A stretch of 64,000 bases of DNA from Prillingera fragicola (GCA_002335605.1 BEDY01000005.1:1612001-1676000); one strand, 5' to 3'; shown: positions 42,344 through 53,270, numbered from the stretch's first letter. Translations and numbers: made by a program. Notes: generated by a model not told the origin, from the sequence alone.

Positions 42344-44447
42344 TGAACAGCGAGCAAGACGGGTGCCAGCCAGTGTTCTTAGTCGATCAGTTTTGGTGTC
42401 TGATCACAGCGGTCACTCACCAGGTGTGATCCACAGACTGTGTGTTGTTTTTGTTGTTTTTCAAGTGAAGAAGGAGGGACGCATAGAGGATAGGTGAGGA
42501 GAGTGAGTGTGGATGAGTAGTAGAATGGGTGAAGAGTGAGAAGGATGATGCACGAGTAGACCAGACCAGGAGGAAGTGAGAATGGGTGCAGGGCCATGGG
42601 GGTTAGTGTGGCTGTTTGGTTCCTCTGGTCAGATGCCGCCGGCGGCCAAATCGATCACTCCTGCCTACCTGCCTAGCTCTATTCAGTTCACTTTATTGCT
42701 ATTGCACTCTAATACACTCCCTTGAGCAGCAGAGGGTGAATACCAGGAGGGTTTCGCGTTTGGGGCCTCGTGCATGCAATGCATTTGGAGGTTACTCTAC
42801 AGCTCGGCACCTCGGCATGGGTTGTCGATCTTCACCGTTGCCATCGTCACGCCGATAAGATCCGACATTTACTCCAGTAACGTCTAAGCCAGTACAGTCT
42901 AGCCCAGGAGCAAGTCACTTCTTCTCCCCCGAGACACGTCCGCTCGTTCCAGGGCAGCCAACCTCGCCACTTGCCTGTCGATGCCGCGCACGAGACGAGG
43001 CCAAGTCGGAACCAGTGTCAACTTTACGCCACCATGTCATCAGAACACTTTAACCAGTAGCAAGATTGCCCACCGCAGCCGACAGTGACCAGTTTGCGAG
43101 CAACATGGCGCGGCTCGCTTCTGGGCGGCGGAGCTCCGAGACAGCCCCGAGGGTGGCGCATATCCGTATGTCCGTGATGACGCTGGGTGAGTCCTGCACG
43201 CGACTGGAGTGGGGGCAAGATTGCGTGTGGAGACGTAGGGTGATCATCGTGGGGTGGTCTGGGGGCCGCGGTTGGGTCGTCGAGGAGTCGTCGGCGTGAG
43301 CCGTGGAGCGGCTTGTATCTAGTGAGCCAGCGCCGACCGGGTCGAGTTTGGTATCCACAGTGTAGGGAAAGGAGGGTCCCCGATAATGGCCCACCAAAGT
43401 CAGTGCCTCTATTCGAGGTCATACAAGATCTGTGGCCATGCCGACGGTAGTGATCAGTACACTAAGACCGTACAGGGACCTGGCGATTAGTAACAAGATG
43501 ATTGCTATTTCTGAGAGGCATTCAGTGACCCTGCATGACTTCCAGTCGGCCCAGCAGTTCATCGGTCCTGTTTTACACGTGTATTCAGCAAGGGCTTTTC
43601 AGATGGACCGGTGGGGGGTGAGGAGAGGCTGCAAAAGGCAGGAATGTCGGTGGAAAGCAGGCAATTTTGTGGGAGAATTGTGATAGTTGTAGTTGATTTT
43701 AGATTACGTTTTGGTCTTTGGGGTGTTTGACTGAAGGTCCAACGTGAGATGGATGCGCATGAGTGGTGTCTGGAGCGACGATTGAGAGAGGAGGACTGCC
43801 ACGAACAGACTTGTTGACACGGGATCAAATCCACGTGTTCACTTACACGTCATTATTCTTCCTGTTTGGGTGTGCTGTGCCTACCGTCCATGATTGGCGC
43901 GGAATCAATTTTTTCCTGAGGATGCTATGTTGTAAACAAATAATGTAGATCATGCACAAACAAACATCTGGGTCTTTCATGCGCCAGGCATGCATGTACT
44001 TGTTGCAGGAACGAGCTGGGCAGATGTGTAGAGCAGTCGTCGTGGGAGATTACCGGGGGAACTGCAAAGGGATATCAGGCGGACGGCGGACGTGTGCAGG
44101 GCCGGGTGGCTCTGGCCAAGCCACCATCAAAATCCTTGGCAAGGGCTTTGTTCCCTTTGGCTCACCATCCGCCCCGTTCCCCCCGCGGCCACCAGCCATC
44201 CCATCCACGCCGCCTGCGTGCATCCAATGCATACTGCTTCTCTTATCACAACACTCTTGCACTACAACTCGCATACTCTACTCGCTACCACCTAGCCTGG
44301 TCACTGCGCTAAGCTCCAAACACCCATTCCAAGCCAGCCCTCGGCGCTCCTCTCGCACCCAGGTCCCGCCGCCTGTCCCGCAGCCGACGCCACCTTGTTG
44401 CTTTCAACAATCCCCCATCACCTCTACTCCACCCATCTCTTCTCACC
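42344..44447. other. Long intergenic spacer between divergent genes, no gene seen
   Basis: 2.1 kb. Several frames of 60-130 codons overlap on both strands, none convincing. A GGGACGCAT (related to the TGGACGCA octamer found near 49 and 55 kb) lies near 42475, about 130 nt upstream of the 42343 start. Confidence 0.5.
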
Positions 44448-45388
44448 ATGCGTTCGGTCGCGCTCGTCGCCGCCGCCCTCCTCGCTGCATCCGCAAGCGC
44501 CCAGCGCCAGACCATTCCTGCCATTGTACGTCCCACCTGCTGGTGATCAACCGTGCACGACTGACGCTTTGCCCTTTGTGCGCTATCGACTATACAGGAT
44601 GGATCAGGTGTGAGTATCCCAGCGCACCTCTTGTGCATTCCGTGCTGTTAATGCATGCTGACGTCTTTAGAACTCGGTCGTCATCTCTGTCGACCTGATT
44701 GCCGGCACGACACAGACAATGTAGGTCGTTTGGAGTGGCTCTAAAATAGCTGTGCACGGCTCAAAATTGTCCCAACTGACATCCAGCTCCACCATCCTTG
44801 CCGCCGTCGTGCCCACGACCACGACCACGGCCCGTGTCCCAGTCACGCCCACAACCTCGGCGCTGGATGAGGTGGACCCAGACGCTGTCCTCGTCCCGAC
44901 CACCACGACGACCCGCGCCGGCGTCCTCCCCGTCGTGACCACGACATCGCGCACCACCACTGCGCCACGCCAGCCCGGCCTCCAGACCCCGACCACGACC
45001 CGCCTCCAGGGCGTGCAGGGGGCGCCAACGACGAACGGCCCGCCAATGTCCGCCACGACCTGTGAGTCGGCGCCATCCTCGCACTGAACCCCTACTGACG
45101 ACGGCAGACTTTTACAACCCGGGAGACGGGGACTGGGTCGAGGGCACGTGGGCCAACTCGTTTGTCTCGCCCCAGGTCGCGACCGTGGTGATCCCCCAGG
45201 GCACCATTCTCGACTTTGACAACTACATGTCGTCGGTCAACGGCAACCAGGCCGCGTCGTTCTCGGCCTCAATGGCGGCCGCGGGCGCGAGCGGCGCTGA
45301 CCGCTCGGCGCGCGTGTGGGGCGGCGTCGCGGGGTGGGCGGGGCTCGTCGCCGGCGCCGTCGGTGCGGGATACGCCATGCTCATGTAG
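44448..45388 (+). CDS. Thr-rich GPI-anchored surface protein
   Basis: 231 aa in five exons: 44448-44525, 44598-44609, 44671-44720, 44787-45061, 45108-45388. The second exon is only 12 nt (GATGGATCAGGT). The signal peptide is MRSVALVAAALLAASASAQ. The mature N-terminus (NSVVISVDLIAGTTQTIST) is followed by a Thr/Pro/Arg-rich region (VPTTTTTARVPVTPTTS, VPTTTTTRAGVLPVVTTTS), expected to be O-mannosylated. A short folded stretch follows (YFYNPGDGDWVEGTWANSF, VIPQGTILDFDNYMSSV), then a Ser/Ala/Gly-rich linker and a hydrophobic C-terminus (VWGGVAGWAGLVAGAVGAGY), as in GPI-anchor signals. The likely role is a cell-wall or plasma-membrane mannoprotein. The protein itself is not one I recognise. Confidence 0.82.
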
Positions 45389-46410
45389 TTGAGCGTAAAA
45401 GTTTGCACGAGGCACAGATGACATGGACACGACACACGACCACCACCACCGCTACAGCCTTTTAGAGTCGAGGTATACCCTGCCGAGCCCGAGGCGGCAC
45501 GCACAGGCATGCACAGAGTGTGCTTTGTAGGTGATTTTCATACCGGGCACCCAGCCCAGGATCCTTTGGACAATGCATGATTGATATTGGGAGCTGGGCA
45601 AGCAAGTGGGAAAAGCAGCCGCGCGACCCCGCCGGGAGGTGCCTGGTGCCCAAAACGAGTGTTGGATTCATGTTTGTAACGCGTCGTTGTCGTCATCTGT
45701 TCACTTGCCTGCGCATCAGAATCAAGAGGACGGACTGCGGCTGTGCATACGAGGGCGGGGGGAACGTGCAAGCGGAGGCAGCAGCAGGGGACGAGTGCTA
45801 CCGCGCAGTACGACGCCCAGCTCTGTGTGCGTAGGTTGTGCACAGCTGCGAGCTGCGAGCTGCGGAGATGACACGCCTTGCAGCTGTTTTGTCCGTCTAC
45901 CATGTCTTTTCCAGGCTAGCTGACCCCCCTGCGTGCTGGCTCGTGATGTGCAGTGCATGTTGAGTGGTGACCACCACGACACGGAGTAACTGTGCATACA
46001 GCGCTCAGGGGTGACCACTGTCTCTCGTCATCGGCACGGTGCCTGGCTCCTGTCATCCAACGGATACCAGCAATAGACCAGCTGCATCTCTACCATACGA
46101 CGTCGGGGCCTAGATGCATGAGTAATGAGTTGAATGTCCGACCTGCGGCCTGCGGAGCCCGTAGGACGACTGCGGATAAGGCACCCTGCACCAGTACCGC
46201 GGTCACGACGAGCAGTGAAGCGGAGATCGTCCCCGCTTGACTACTACTACTAAAGAGTTGGAGCGTTTGTCGTTACTCCCTCTCAACGTCCTTTCCACTA
46301 CAGACCACCGCAGAACGACTCTGACCTGCTGTGGCAACCACCTCGCCACTGCATCGTGGCATCGTCGACCAGCACCGCGCCACCACCCGCCCACAGCTGG
46401 GACTCTCGAC
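45389..46410. other. Intergenic spacer, no gene seen
   Basis: 1.0 kb between two co-directional secretory-pathway genes. No coding exon is visible. Frames on both strands are short. Confidence 0.5.
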
Positions 46411-47926
46411 ATGGTGCCCAACCTCCTCAAACCGCAACAATGGCGCTACACCGCCCTCCCGCGCAACGCCTACGATGCAGCCAACCCGTACCTCCAGTCC
46501 GGCCGGCGGCGGGGCATTGCGGTCGGCGGCGTCGCCCTCGTGGCGCTGTGCTCGCTCATCCTGTTTTTCTCCAACACCCGCCTCGCCCGCGAGCCGCAAG
46601 TGTACGCTGCCAACGCCGATATGTGGGGCGTGCACGAGCAGGCGGGCTGGGTCCAGACCGCCGATGGGGTGAAGGAGCTGCCCGACGCAGAGGCGCGGTT
46701 CCGCTACGGCATCGGCGCGGGGGACGCGGGGATCGAGCAGTGAGTGACCTACACGGGCTACACGGGCGGTGCTGAGGGGCAGGTACTTTTTCATGCTGGA
46801 CGAGTTCGCGCGCTCGCTCCCCGCGCCGCTACATGCGGGCCTGCTGAGCGAGCTCACTGCGCGGCTGCCGCCGAGCCACTCCCGGCTGCTGAGCGGCCCA
46901 CCGGCGCGGCACAGGCAGCTCCCGGGCATGGTGTCGTACAAGCACATCTTCCAGACGGACAAGACGGACGTGCTCAACGACGAGAGCAAGTTGTGGCGAT
47001 CGATGAACGCGCGGGATGGCTGGGAGTATCGGTTTTTCAACGACAGCGGCGCCGAGGCCTGGACGGAAAAGCATTTCGGGTCCAGCCAGGTGGCGTGGGC
47101 GTGGCGCGAGATGAAGCGGGGGGTGCTCAAGGCGGATTTCTTGAGGTATCTCCTGCCTCTGGTCGAGGGGGGAGTGTACTCTGACGTTGACGTGGGTTGG
47201 GGTGCGTGGCCGCAGCTGACAGTAGACGCGACCTGTTCGCCCGATCGAGCAATGGGGCCACCTCAACGTCGAGACGCTCAACCTCGCGAGCACGGACGGT
47301 GGCGACTGGACGAAAAAGCAGGCCACGCAGCCAGCGGTCGTCGTCGCCGTCGACGTGGACGTGCACGCCAGGATGAACTGGGCAAAGTCATGGCCGCGCG
47401 CACTGGGCATATGCCAGTGGACGCTCAGCAGCGCGCCCAACCACCCCATCTTTCTCGACGCCGCCAGGCGCGTGGTCAACAACACCCGTGTCGTCGGCAA
47501 GTTTATCGAGGACAAGGATGCAAAGGTCGCCGCTCTCCGTGCAAAGGGGAAACAAAGGGACGCAGACAAACTCGCCAAAAAGCCCCTCGCAGACTTCATG
47601 CCCGTCGTCGAGTGGACGGGGCCAGGCATGTTCACCGACGCCGTGTTTGCGTGCGTCCCTACCACACTGACCACGCTGATGAGCGCAGATACCTCCTCGC
47701 GCGGTACAACGTGACTTGGACCCGCCTGCGCGCGCTCGACCACCCGCTGCGGATCGGCGACGTGCTCATCCTGCCCATTACTGCGTTCAGTCCCGGCGGC
47801 GCCACCGACTTTAAGAGTGGATCGCGGGATGACCCCCAGTGCAATGTTATTCATAACTGTGAGTATTGCCGCCGGTGCAGTGCTGACAGGCCAGTCCGAG
47901 CAAGTTGGAAGCACGACGGGTGGTGA
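46411..47926 (+). CDS. Och1-like mannosyltransferase (GT32)
   Basis: 454 aa in five exons: 46411-46739, 46783-47191, 47226-47650, 47689-47858, 47895-47926. Type II Golgi protein: a short cytoplasmic N-terminus, one membrane helix at about residues 35-53 (GIAVGGVALVALCSLILFFS), then the catalytic domain. GT32 features are YKHIFQTDKTD (counterpart of the IPKIIHQTWK strand), WEYRFFNDSGAEAW, KADFLRYLLPLVEGGVYSDV with the metal-binding DVD at 244-246, and the C-terminal HNFRASWKHDGW. In yeasts this family starts or extends N-glycan outer chains using GDP-mannose. The last intron (36 nt) is needed to reach that C-terminus. Acceptor specificity is not readable. Confidence 0.88.
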
Positions 47927-48067
47927 ACCCGCCATGTACTACAACCAAGACGCCCTGCGTCACATAGATGAGAGTAGAGCTTCACATGCACGTCCTAGTC
48001 TAGACGACCTCGCCAACAGCTCGCACGCTCGCGCGACGCACGCAGTAGCTCATGACCGCGCCACGCC

Positions 48068-48421
48068 TCAGTTCCCCTCCATCGTCTCCACAGCCCTCTC
48101 CATCCCCTTGACTTCGGCCGCAGCCCGCTCAACCTCCACCTCGTCCGTGGCAGCGCCGGCGACGGCGTCACGCAGCCCCGCGGCGTCGAGGGCGGCGGAC
48201 CGTGCGTGCCCGGCCGCAGCGGGGGCGCCAGGGTCGTTGAGCGAGGCGAGGTGGGTCGCGAGCAGGGTGAAGCGGGTCGTAAGGCCTGTGAGGCGCGTGG
48301 CGAGGGCTTGCTGTGGGGTCGGTGGCGGGGCGAGAGGGGCTGGGGTGGTCTTGGCCGGGGTCGGGGTCGTGGGTGCCGGGGCTGGGGCCGTGTCAGTCGT
48401 CGTCGTTGGTGGTGGCGTCAT
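48068..48421 (-). CDS. Unrecognised small Ala/Pro-rich helical protein
   Basis: 117 aa from the ATG in CAAGATGACG. Residues 1-40 are Thr/Pro/Ala-rich. Residues 41-117 are predicted helical (LATRLTGLTTRFTLLATHLA, DEVEVERAAAEVKGMERAVE). A window-style intron (34 nt, 48427-48460, GTACGC, CTAACCCCGTAG) sits just before the start in the probable 5' leader. It is convergent with the mannosyltransferase gene ending at 47926 and divergent from the gene at 48981. No family recognised. Small size and simple composition make this less certain than its neighbours. Confidence 0.45.
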   Translation of the reverse strand: MTPPPTTTTDTAPAPAPTTPTPAKTTPAPLAPPPTPQQALATRLTGLTTRFTLLATHLASLNDPGAPAAAGHARSAALDAAGLRDAVAGAATDEVEVERAAAEVKGMERAVETMEGN

Positions 48422-48426
48422 CTTGG

Positions 48427-48460
48427 CTACGGGGTTAGCTTGGTGGATGGGGATGCGTAC
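48427..48460 (-). other. Probable intron in the 5' leader of the 48421 gene
   Basis: The minus strand shows donor GTACGC and acceptor CTAACCCCGTAG, 34 nt in all, matching the size and branch-site layout of coding introns in this window. It ends 5 nt before the ATG. Confidence 0.45.
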
Positions 48461-48796
48461 TGATGACGTTGGATGGGATCTCAAGGTTGCAGCATGAGTT
48501 GGAATGAGAGAATGAGAGGATGATGGGAAGAGAGAAAGGGGGCAACAGAGTTGGGCGGTGAACAATGGATGGATTGGCCTACCTCCACCTCGACCGCCTG
48601 CACTGCTCGTCCTTGCACTGTGCATGCCCTTGAACCACATCCGTACAACCACATCCGTACAACTACACACCTTGTGCATACAAAGACTACCAAACACTAC
48701 ATGTGCCCCGTATGCGTCTGCTTGCTGTTGTCGATTTCGTCATCCGTCCGTCGGCAGCCGTGGCTACGAGGTTGACCGCAACCGGCAACGGCACCT

Positions 48797-48804
48797 TGGA
48801 CGCA
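48797..48804 (+). promoter_or_regulatory. TGGACGCA octamer upstream of the 48981 gene
   Basis: The sequence CTTGGACGCAAG lies 184 nt before the ATG at 48981, in the divergent promoter region shared with the 48421 gene. The same octamer recurs upstream of the genes at 49931, 55218 and 56125. Confidence 0.35.
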
Positions 48805-48980
48805 AGCAGCACAAGATGTCGAGACGAGAACGACCTTTTCCTTTGCCATTCTTCCATCTCTTTTCTTTCTCTTTACACTCATCTCCACAACCCTTACCGC
48901 TCTCAGCACTCTCGCGGCATCCACACCGACTTGCCACTCATCTCACCACGCCTTGCCCCTCCACACACAACCACACAACC

Positions 48981-49568
48981 ATGCCTCCCTACCACTCGTC
49001 CACAGAGGACATTCTCGCCACAGAGTTCATGTCTCTCGGCCTCACCGACACTCCCAAAACCTCTCCCAAGGCCCCCAGCTCGACGCTTCCCGTCCCTCCC
49101 TGCCCCACACCCATCGCCACTCCAGACCAGTCTACGCCACCCACCCCAGCCGACCTCGCCGAGCTAGCAAACCGCACCCGCAACCTTCGCAACCAGTGGG
49201 CAGCCATTCACTACGTCTACCGTGGCTGCCGCCAGCACTCGCTCAGCGCCGTTCACTCTCTCCGCATCACAGCCTACACCGACGGCAACGCTCGCCAGCG
49301 CCGCGTCGCCCACAAGGCAGCGTCCGCCAAGCTCAAAATCCGCGCGGCGGCAGCCAAGGAGCAGGCCCACAACCTCCACTCAAACTATGACATGCTCTGC
49401 CGCGCCATCACCGACCCCGAGCTCGCACCGCTCAATGCAGCCGAGTTTGTCAAGAGCCAGCTGAACAAGTACGAACGGGGGCTGCGCGCAGAGGAAAAGA
49501 TTGTGGCCAGGTACTGCGACAAGTTTGGGATCCGCGTGCGCATGGCGCCGCTGCCTGGCCAGATGTGA
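48981..49568 (+). CDS. Unrecognised helical protein (first of a tandem pair)
   Basis: 195 aa, intronless, from the ATG in ACAACCATGCCT. Residues 1-55 are Ser/Thr/Pro-rich. Residues 58-195 are mostly helical: LAELANRTRNLRNQWAAIHY, HKAASAKLKIRAAAAKEQAH, FVKSQLNKYERGLRAEEKIV, ending in basic RVRMAPLPGQM. The next gene encodes 196 aa with the same order of parts and co-directional transcription, 362 bp downstream. Similar spacing of AEFVKSQLNKYERG here and NVFLARVRGNIPKWE there suggests distant common origin, not proven. No family recognised. Confidence 0.6.
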   Translation: MPPYHSSTEDILATEFMSLGLTDTPKTSPKAPSSTLPVPPCPTPIATPDQSTPPTPADLAELANRTRNLRNQWAAIHYVYRGCRQHSLSAVHSLRITAYTDGNARQRRVAHKAASAKLKIRAAAAKEQAHNLHSNYDMLCRAITDPELAPLNAAEFVKSQLNKYERGLRAEEKIVARYCDKFGIRVRMAPLPGQM

Positions 49569-49930
49569 GCTGGCCTCACGCAGTGTCTTGATCGCTACAT
49601 AGAGCCCCGTGTAATTTTGAATGCAGTATAATTTTTGCATGGGTTGGTTGGACGCATCTGGGGAGGTGGGTGGCTGGCAATTGTGACGACGGACATTGAT
49701 GGCGGTTGTTGACGCATGCGGTGGTGGCGTGGACGCATCCGGTGATGAGGAGCTTTCAACAGTGCTCTCGCATGCTTTCCGTGACAGATTTAAACTAGCC
49801 TCTCACGGATCCTGTCTCTTCCCTCCCCAGTCACTTGTACACTTGCACATCCCCCAACAGCAGCACCACACCGCGAAGCCGCTCGCCACCTCCCTCCCAA
49901 AGCACACCCCAACCTCCACTTTAGACCAAC
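49569..49930. other. Spacer holding two TGGACGCA octamers
   Basis: 362 bp between two co-directional genes, with TGGACGCA at 49649-49656 and 49730-49737, 281 and 201 nt before the next ATG. A TTTAAA lies near 49788. No gene is seen. Confidence 0.5.
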
Positions 49931-50521
49931 ATGGTCTCCGCCACCATGCTCCCCAACTTTCTCACCACTATCAAGACGAAGCCTCTCATTGACACCACTC
50001 CCCCCCGCAACCGCCTCTCTCGCCCGTCGGACATGCACACCCTCCAGCGCCTCGAGTTCACCATTCTGGCCCACCGGACCAACTCTGCCGTCGAGCGCCT
50101 GGACTGCATCATTGTCTGCCTCACAAACTGCCGCGACCACGCTCAAAAGATGTTCAACACTCTCCCACCGTTCTCAACTCCACCGACAACCACCGGTCTC
50201 GGCCCACTGTACACGATCCATGAATCGGACCACCCCCGCTCCTGCGAGTTCTACCGCTGCGAGCTGGCATACTATACCTCTCAGCTCGCATGGGTTCGGT
50301 CCAAAATGGCATCTCTCCAGCACATCTGCAACGAGCTCCGCCGTGGTGCCAAGATGTCCAAGGGAGCTTACCCCAAGGGCACGAATGTGTTTCTCGCCCG
50401 AGTACGTGGCAACATTCCTAAATGGGAGGCGCAGGTTGTCGAGCTCGAGACCGAGGTGGACCAGTATCTCAATGTCAACCATGTTGACTCGCGTGAGATG
50501 GCTCTGAGTGGGGTCGTGTAG
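49931..50521 (+). CDS. Unrecognised helical protein (second of a tandem pair)
   Basis: 196 aa, intronless, from the ATG in CCAACATGGTC. After about 35 mixed residues the protein is helical: LQRLEFTILAHRTNSAVERL, then CIIVCLTNCRDHAQKMF, a Pro/Thr-rich loop (residues 77-95), then ELAYYTSQLAWVRSKMASLQ and WEAQVVELETEVDQYLNV. Cys is more frequent than in its neighbours (five residues). The C-terminus is VDSREMALSGVV. No signal peptide or membrane segment. It follows a gene for a similar-sized helical protein. Function unknown. Confidence 0.6.
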   Translation: MVSATMLPNFLTTIKTKPLIDTTPPRNRLSRPSDMHTLQRLEFTILAHRTNSAVERLDCIIVCLTNCRDHAQKMFNTLPPFSTPPTTTGLGPLYTIHESDHPRSCEFYRCELAYYTSQLAWVRSKMASLQHICNELRRGAKMSKGAYPKGTNVFLARVRGNIPKWEAQVVELETEVDQYLNVNHVDSREMALSGVV

Positions 50522-51503
50522 GGCGTGTAGGGGACAACGATGTTGTACTGTAAAGGCTGTTAGAGTTGTATAATTAATTCCAGTTGGAGAATTGAGAGGG
50601 ACAGTAAATGCATGGCAGATGACAAGAAGCAGTCGAGGTGGGTAGCATCTGTGGGCCAGTGTCACATCTCTAACGTGTACATTTTCATTCTTAATCCGCA
50701 AGAGCTGCGCCCATTTCGCTGAGCCCCAACTCGGATGGGTGAACTGGATAATCCTGGAAAAATCATTGGATAATCTCCGTTGGCTGAGCATGGGTGTTAA
50801 CCAAGCACGCCTGCTGCCTAACAGGTTTACGCTTAAAGAATGCTGTGACTCTATTTGATACTCTGCTCTAGCCACGGTAGCCATGGCGGAGCTTTGGGGT
50901 GAAGCCCACCAGTGGGAAGCAACAATGTGGCTTACTCCGTTCAACACACAGTAATGTGCAACCCCATCTGACATTCTACGGCTCCCATCTGACATTCTCA
51001 AGAGCACGAACGTATCTGACATTCTTATATCTGACATTTCGGATCCAACGCACTCCGGAACGATGGTCGTCGCTCACAGGTGGGCAGTGATCAATACTCC
51101 GCCACGGCCACACCACGGTGGATTGAGGGTGTTGAAGCAGACTCGTGCTCGCAGATGACCGAGAGTAGGCTAGCTCTTGGCGTGATAGATCAGTCTATTG
51201 GAGAGAGTTTGAAATGCCATACTGGTATGCATGAGATGCTGGCTGCTGCCCAGGCGACGTTCAAATCGGACAGACGTGTGTTGGACACTGATGTGGATGT
51301 GCTCTCACCCGGAGTTATGCTGTGGTCCGGGTCCATGTGGTGGTATTGTTCCGTATCGTTCCGGGTGGGGGTCTCGTTTCAGATATGACCTCACTACTAG
51401 CTGTCCATCCACCATCCACTCGTCTCTTCGCTACTACTTGAACTGCAGCTACTACATCCAGTTCTCATCCTCACTCCTCAACTACATACATCACCCTATC
51501 ACC
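50522..51503. other. Spacer with a four-copy short repeat upstream of the dehydrogenase
   Basis: 0.98 kb without a gene. A minus-strand frame crossing 50174-51037 is a shadow of the 49931 gene plus the repeat. The notable content is the ATCTGACATT repeat at 50967-51040. Confidence 0.5.
50967..51040 (+). repeat. Four copies of ATCTGACATT
   Basis: Copies begin at 50967, 50988, 51015 and 51030 (spacings 21, 27 and 15 nt). The first three read ATCTGACATTCT and the last ATCTGACATTT. They lie 464-537 nt before the dehydrogenase start. Confidence 0.6.
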
Positions 51504-52988
51504 ATGAGCCGCTCAACGTACGCTCTCCAAGAAGCCATCGTTGGCACAGACGCTCTCGACGTCGAGAAGCTCTACTCGGTCGAGGGACGGGTCGCCATGG
51601 GTGAGTTGGCGCGTCCTTGCCTGGTGCTGCTACACGAGATACCTACTTGTTACCACGACACAGTAGGCACAAGCTAACCCACCAGTGACCGGCGGCGGCA
51701 CCGGCCTCGGTCTCGTGACGGCAACGGCGCTAGCCGAGAACGGCGCACGAGTATACATTACCGGCCGGCGGCTGGGTCCCATCGAGGAGGCGGCCAAGTT
51801 CAAGCCCCGTAGGGGTAACGGCAAGATTATCGCTGTCCAGGCCGACTTGGGCAGCAAGGAGGGCATCATGGCTCTGAGAAAGTTTGTCGAGGATAGGGAG
51901 AAGTGGGTCAATGTGCTTGTCAACAGTGAGTTTTGGAGTGTCGTGGTCAGGCCAAGCGGCGAGAGGAGCCTTGCGCGCGGCTGCAGTGCATACAGTAGCT
52001 GCCTATGTGGTGGCTGTTATGACGCGTCACGAACGGAGCTCACACCCAGACCACGGCGTCTTTCTCGGCTGCGCCGACCTGAACGACAGCCCACAGACGG
52101 CGCAAGGCTTGTCAGACGCCATGTTCAAGGAGAGCTACGAAAACTGGGGCAAGCTCTACAACACCCACTGCACTTCTGTCTACTTTACTGTGGCGGCATT
52201 CCTGCCGTTGCTGGCCGCTGCGCGCGAGGTGGGCGGCTACCAAGAGCCAGGAAACGTTGTCAACATTGCGTCGCTGTCCGGTATCACGCGCACATCCCAG
52301 CGTGGGCAGTTCAACTACAACGCGTCCAAGGCGGCGACCATCCACTTGACGCTCATGCAAGCTACCGAGTTTGCGCGTCGTGGTTTGGATATTCGTGTCA
52401 ACTCGATCTCTCCTGGTTACTTTCCTTCGGTGAGTGCGTCGACATGTGCGCGACTGACGAAGCAGGGCATGTCGATGGCCGACTTCAAGGACGTCAGCAC
52501 GACCGACAAGGAGTTTTTCAGGAAAGAGTACGGCATTCCCTTTGGCAAGGCAGGGACGGCAGTCGACTACGCGCAGTGCATCATCAGTCTCATCGTCGTG
52601 AGTCTCCCCTCTCCTACAGGGATACAGACTAACGACTCAGAACCAATACATTACCGGCTCCAACCTCGTAATCGACGGCTCCTGGCTCGCGACGATGGGT
52701 GCGTCAAACGCGCGCGGCCACGGCGTGGTCGCGGCGGCAACAACAGCGCTAGCAGACCAAACACCGCCCGCGCCGGGTGGCACGCACGCGCACGCACAGC
52801 CTATACCCGGTCCGTCGGCGGCCACGGCAGCGGCACTGGGCTCACTCCCGGGAAGCGTGCCCGATCCGCTTGGTCCAGCGGACGTTCTGGCTGCTGCGCG
52901 TGCTGCTGCGTCCGCCCCTGCCCCGGCACCGGCCCGGGAACCACCAGCGGCGGCGCCGGGTGTGCAGCTGCGCGCGCCAACGCCCTAA
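51504..52988 (+). CDS. Short-chain dehydrogenase/reductase
   Basis: 398 aa in five exons: 51504-51600, 51686-51925, 52050-52429, 52466-52597, 52641-52988; introns are 85, 124, 36 and 43 nt. A classical NAD(P)-dependent SDR: the cofactor glycine motif TGGGTGLG is at 34-41, the structural NNHG at 112-115, the catalytic Ser in NIASLSG (about 187-189), and YNASK (Tyr202, Lys206) follow in order, then IRVNSISPGYFPS. The acceptor of intron 2 was placed at 52049 because it restores NNHG. The core ends at VIDGSWLATM; beyond it lies an unusual Ala/Pro-rich tail of about 100 residues (for example ASAPAPAPAREPPAAAPG), which may be real or may hide an unnoticed intron. Substrate unknown. Confidence 0.87.
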
Positions 52989-53270
52989 GCCTGAGCATGG
53001 CGGCTGACGCCGCAGCCTTCTGAGCCCCCGCTCCTCTTTTCTCGGCTGTGTCGCTCCTCGCTTGGCGCGGCGGATGATGGAAGGCGAGATACGACACTGT
53101 AGCCACAAACGACGATCATGTACGTGTGACAGTGGTCTGTGCCCGAAGTGAGGCTGGACGGGGAGGTAAACACTGATGCGATAAACAACTCACTTGCTCA
53201 TTCTCACTCATCCCACTCGCAACATATCTCCAGCACCTCCAGCAGCACTTGTCATCTCGAACATCACAGC

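Noticed and set aside
50174..51037. 287-codon minus-strand frame with MSD repeats
   Set aside because: Its N-terminal MSD repeats are translations of the four ATCTGACATT DNA repeats, and its C-terminal part is antisense to the 49931 gene.
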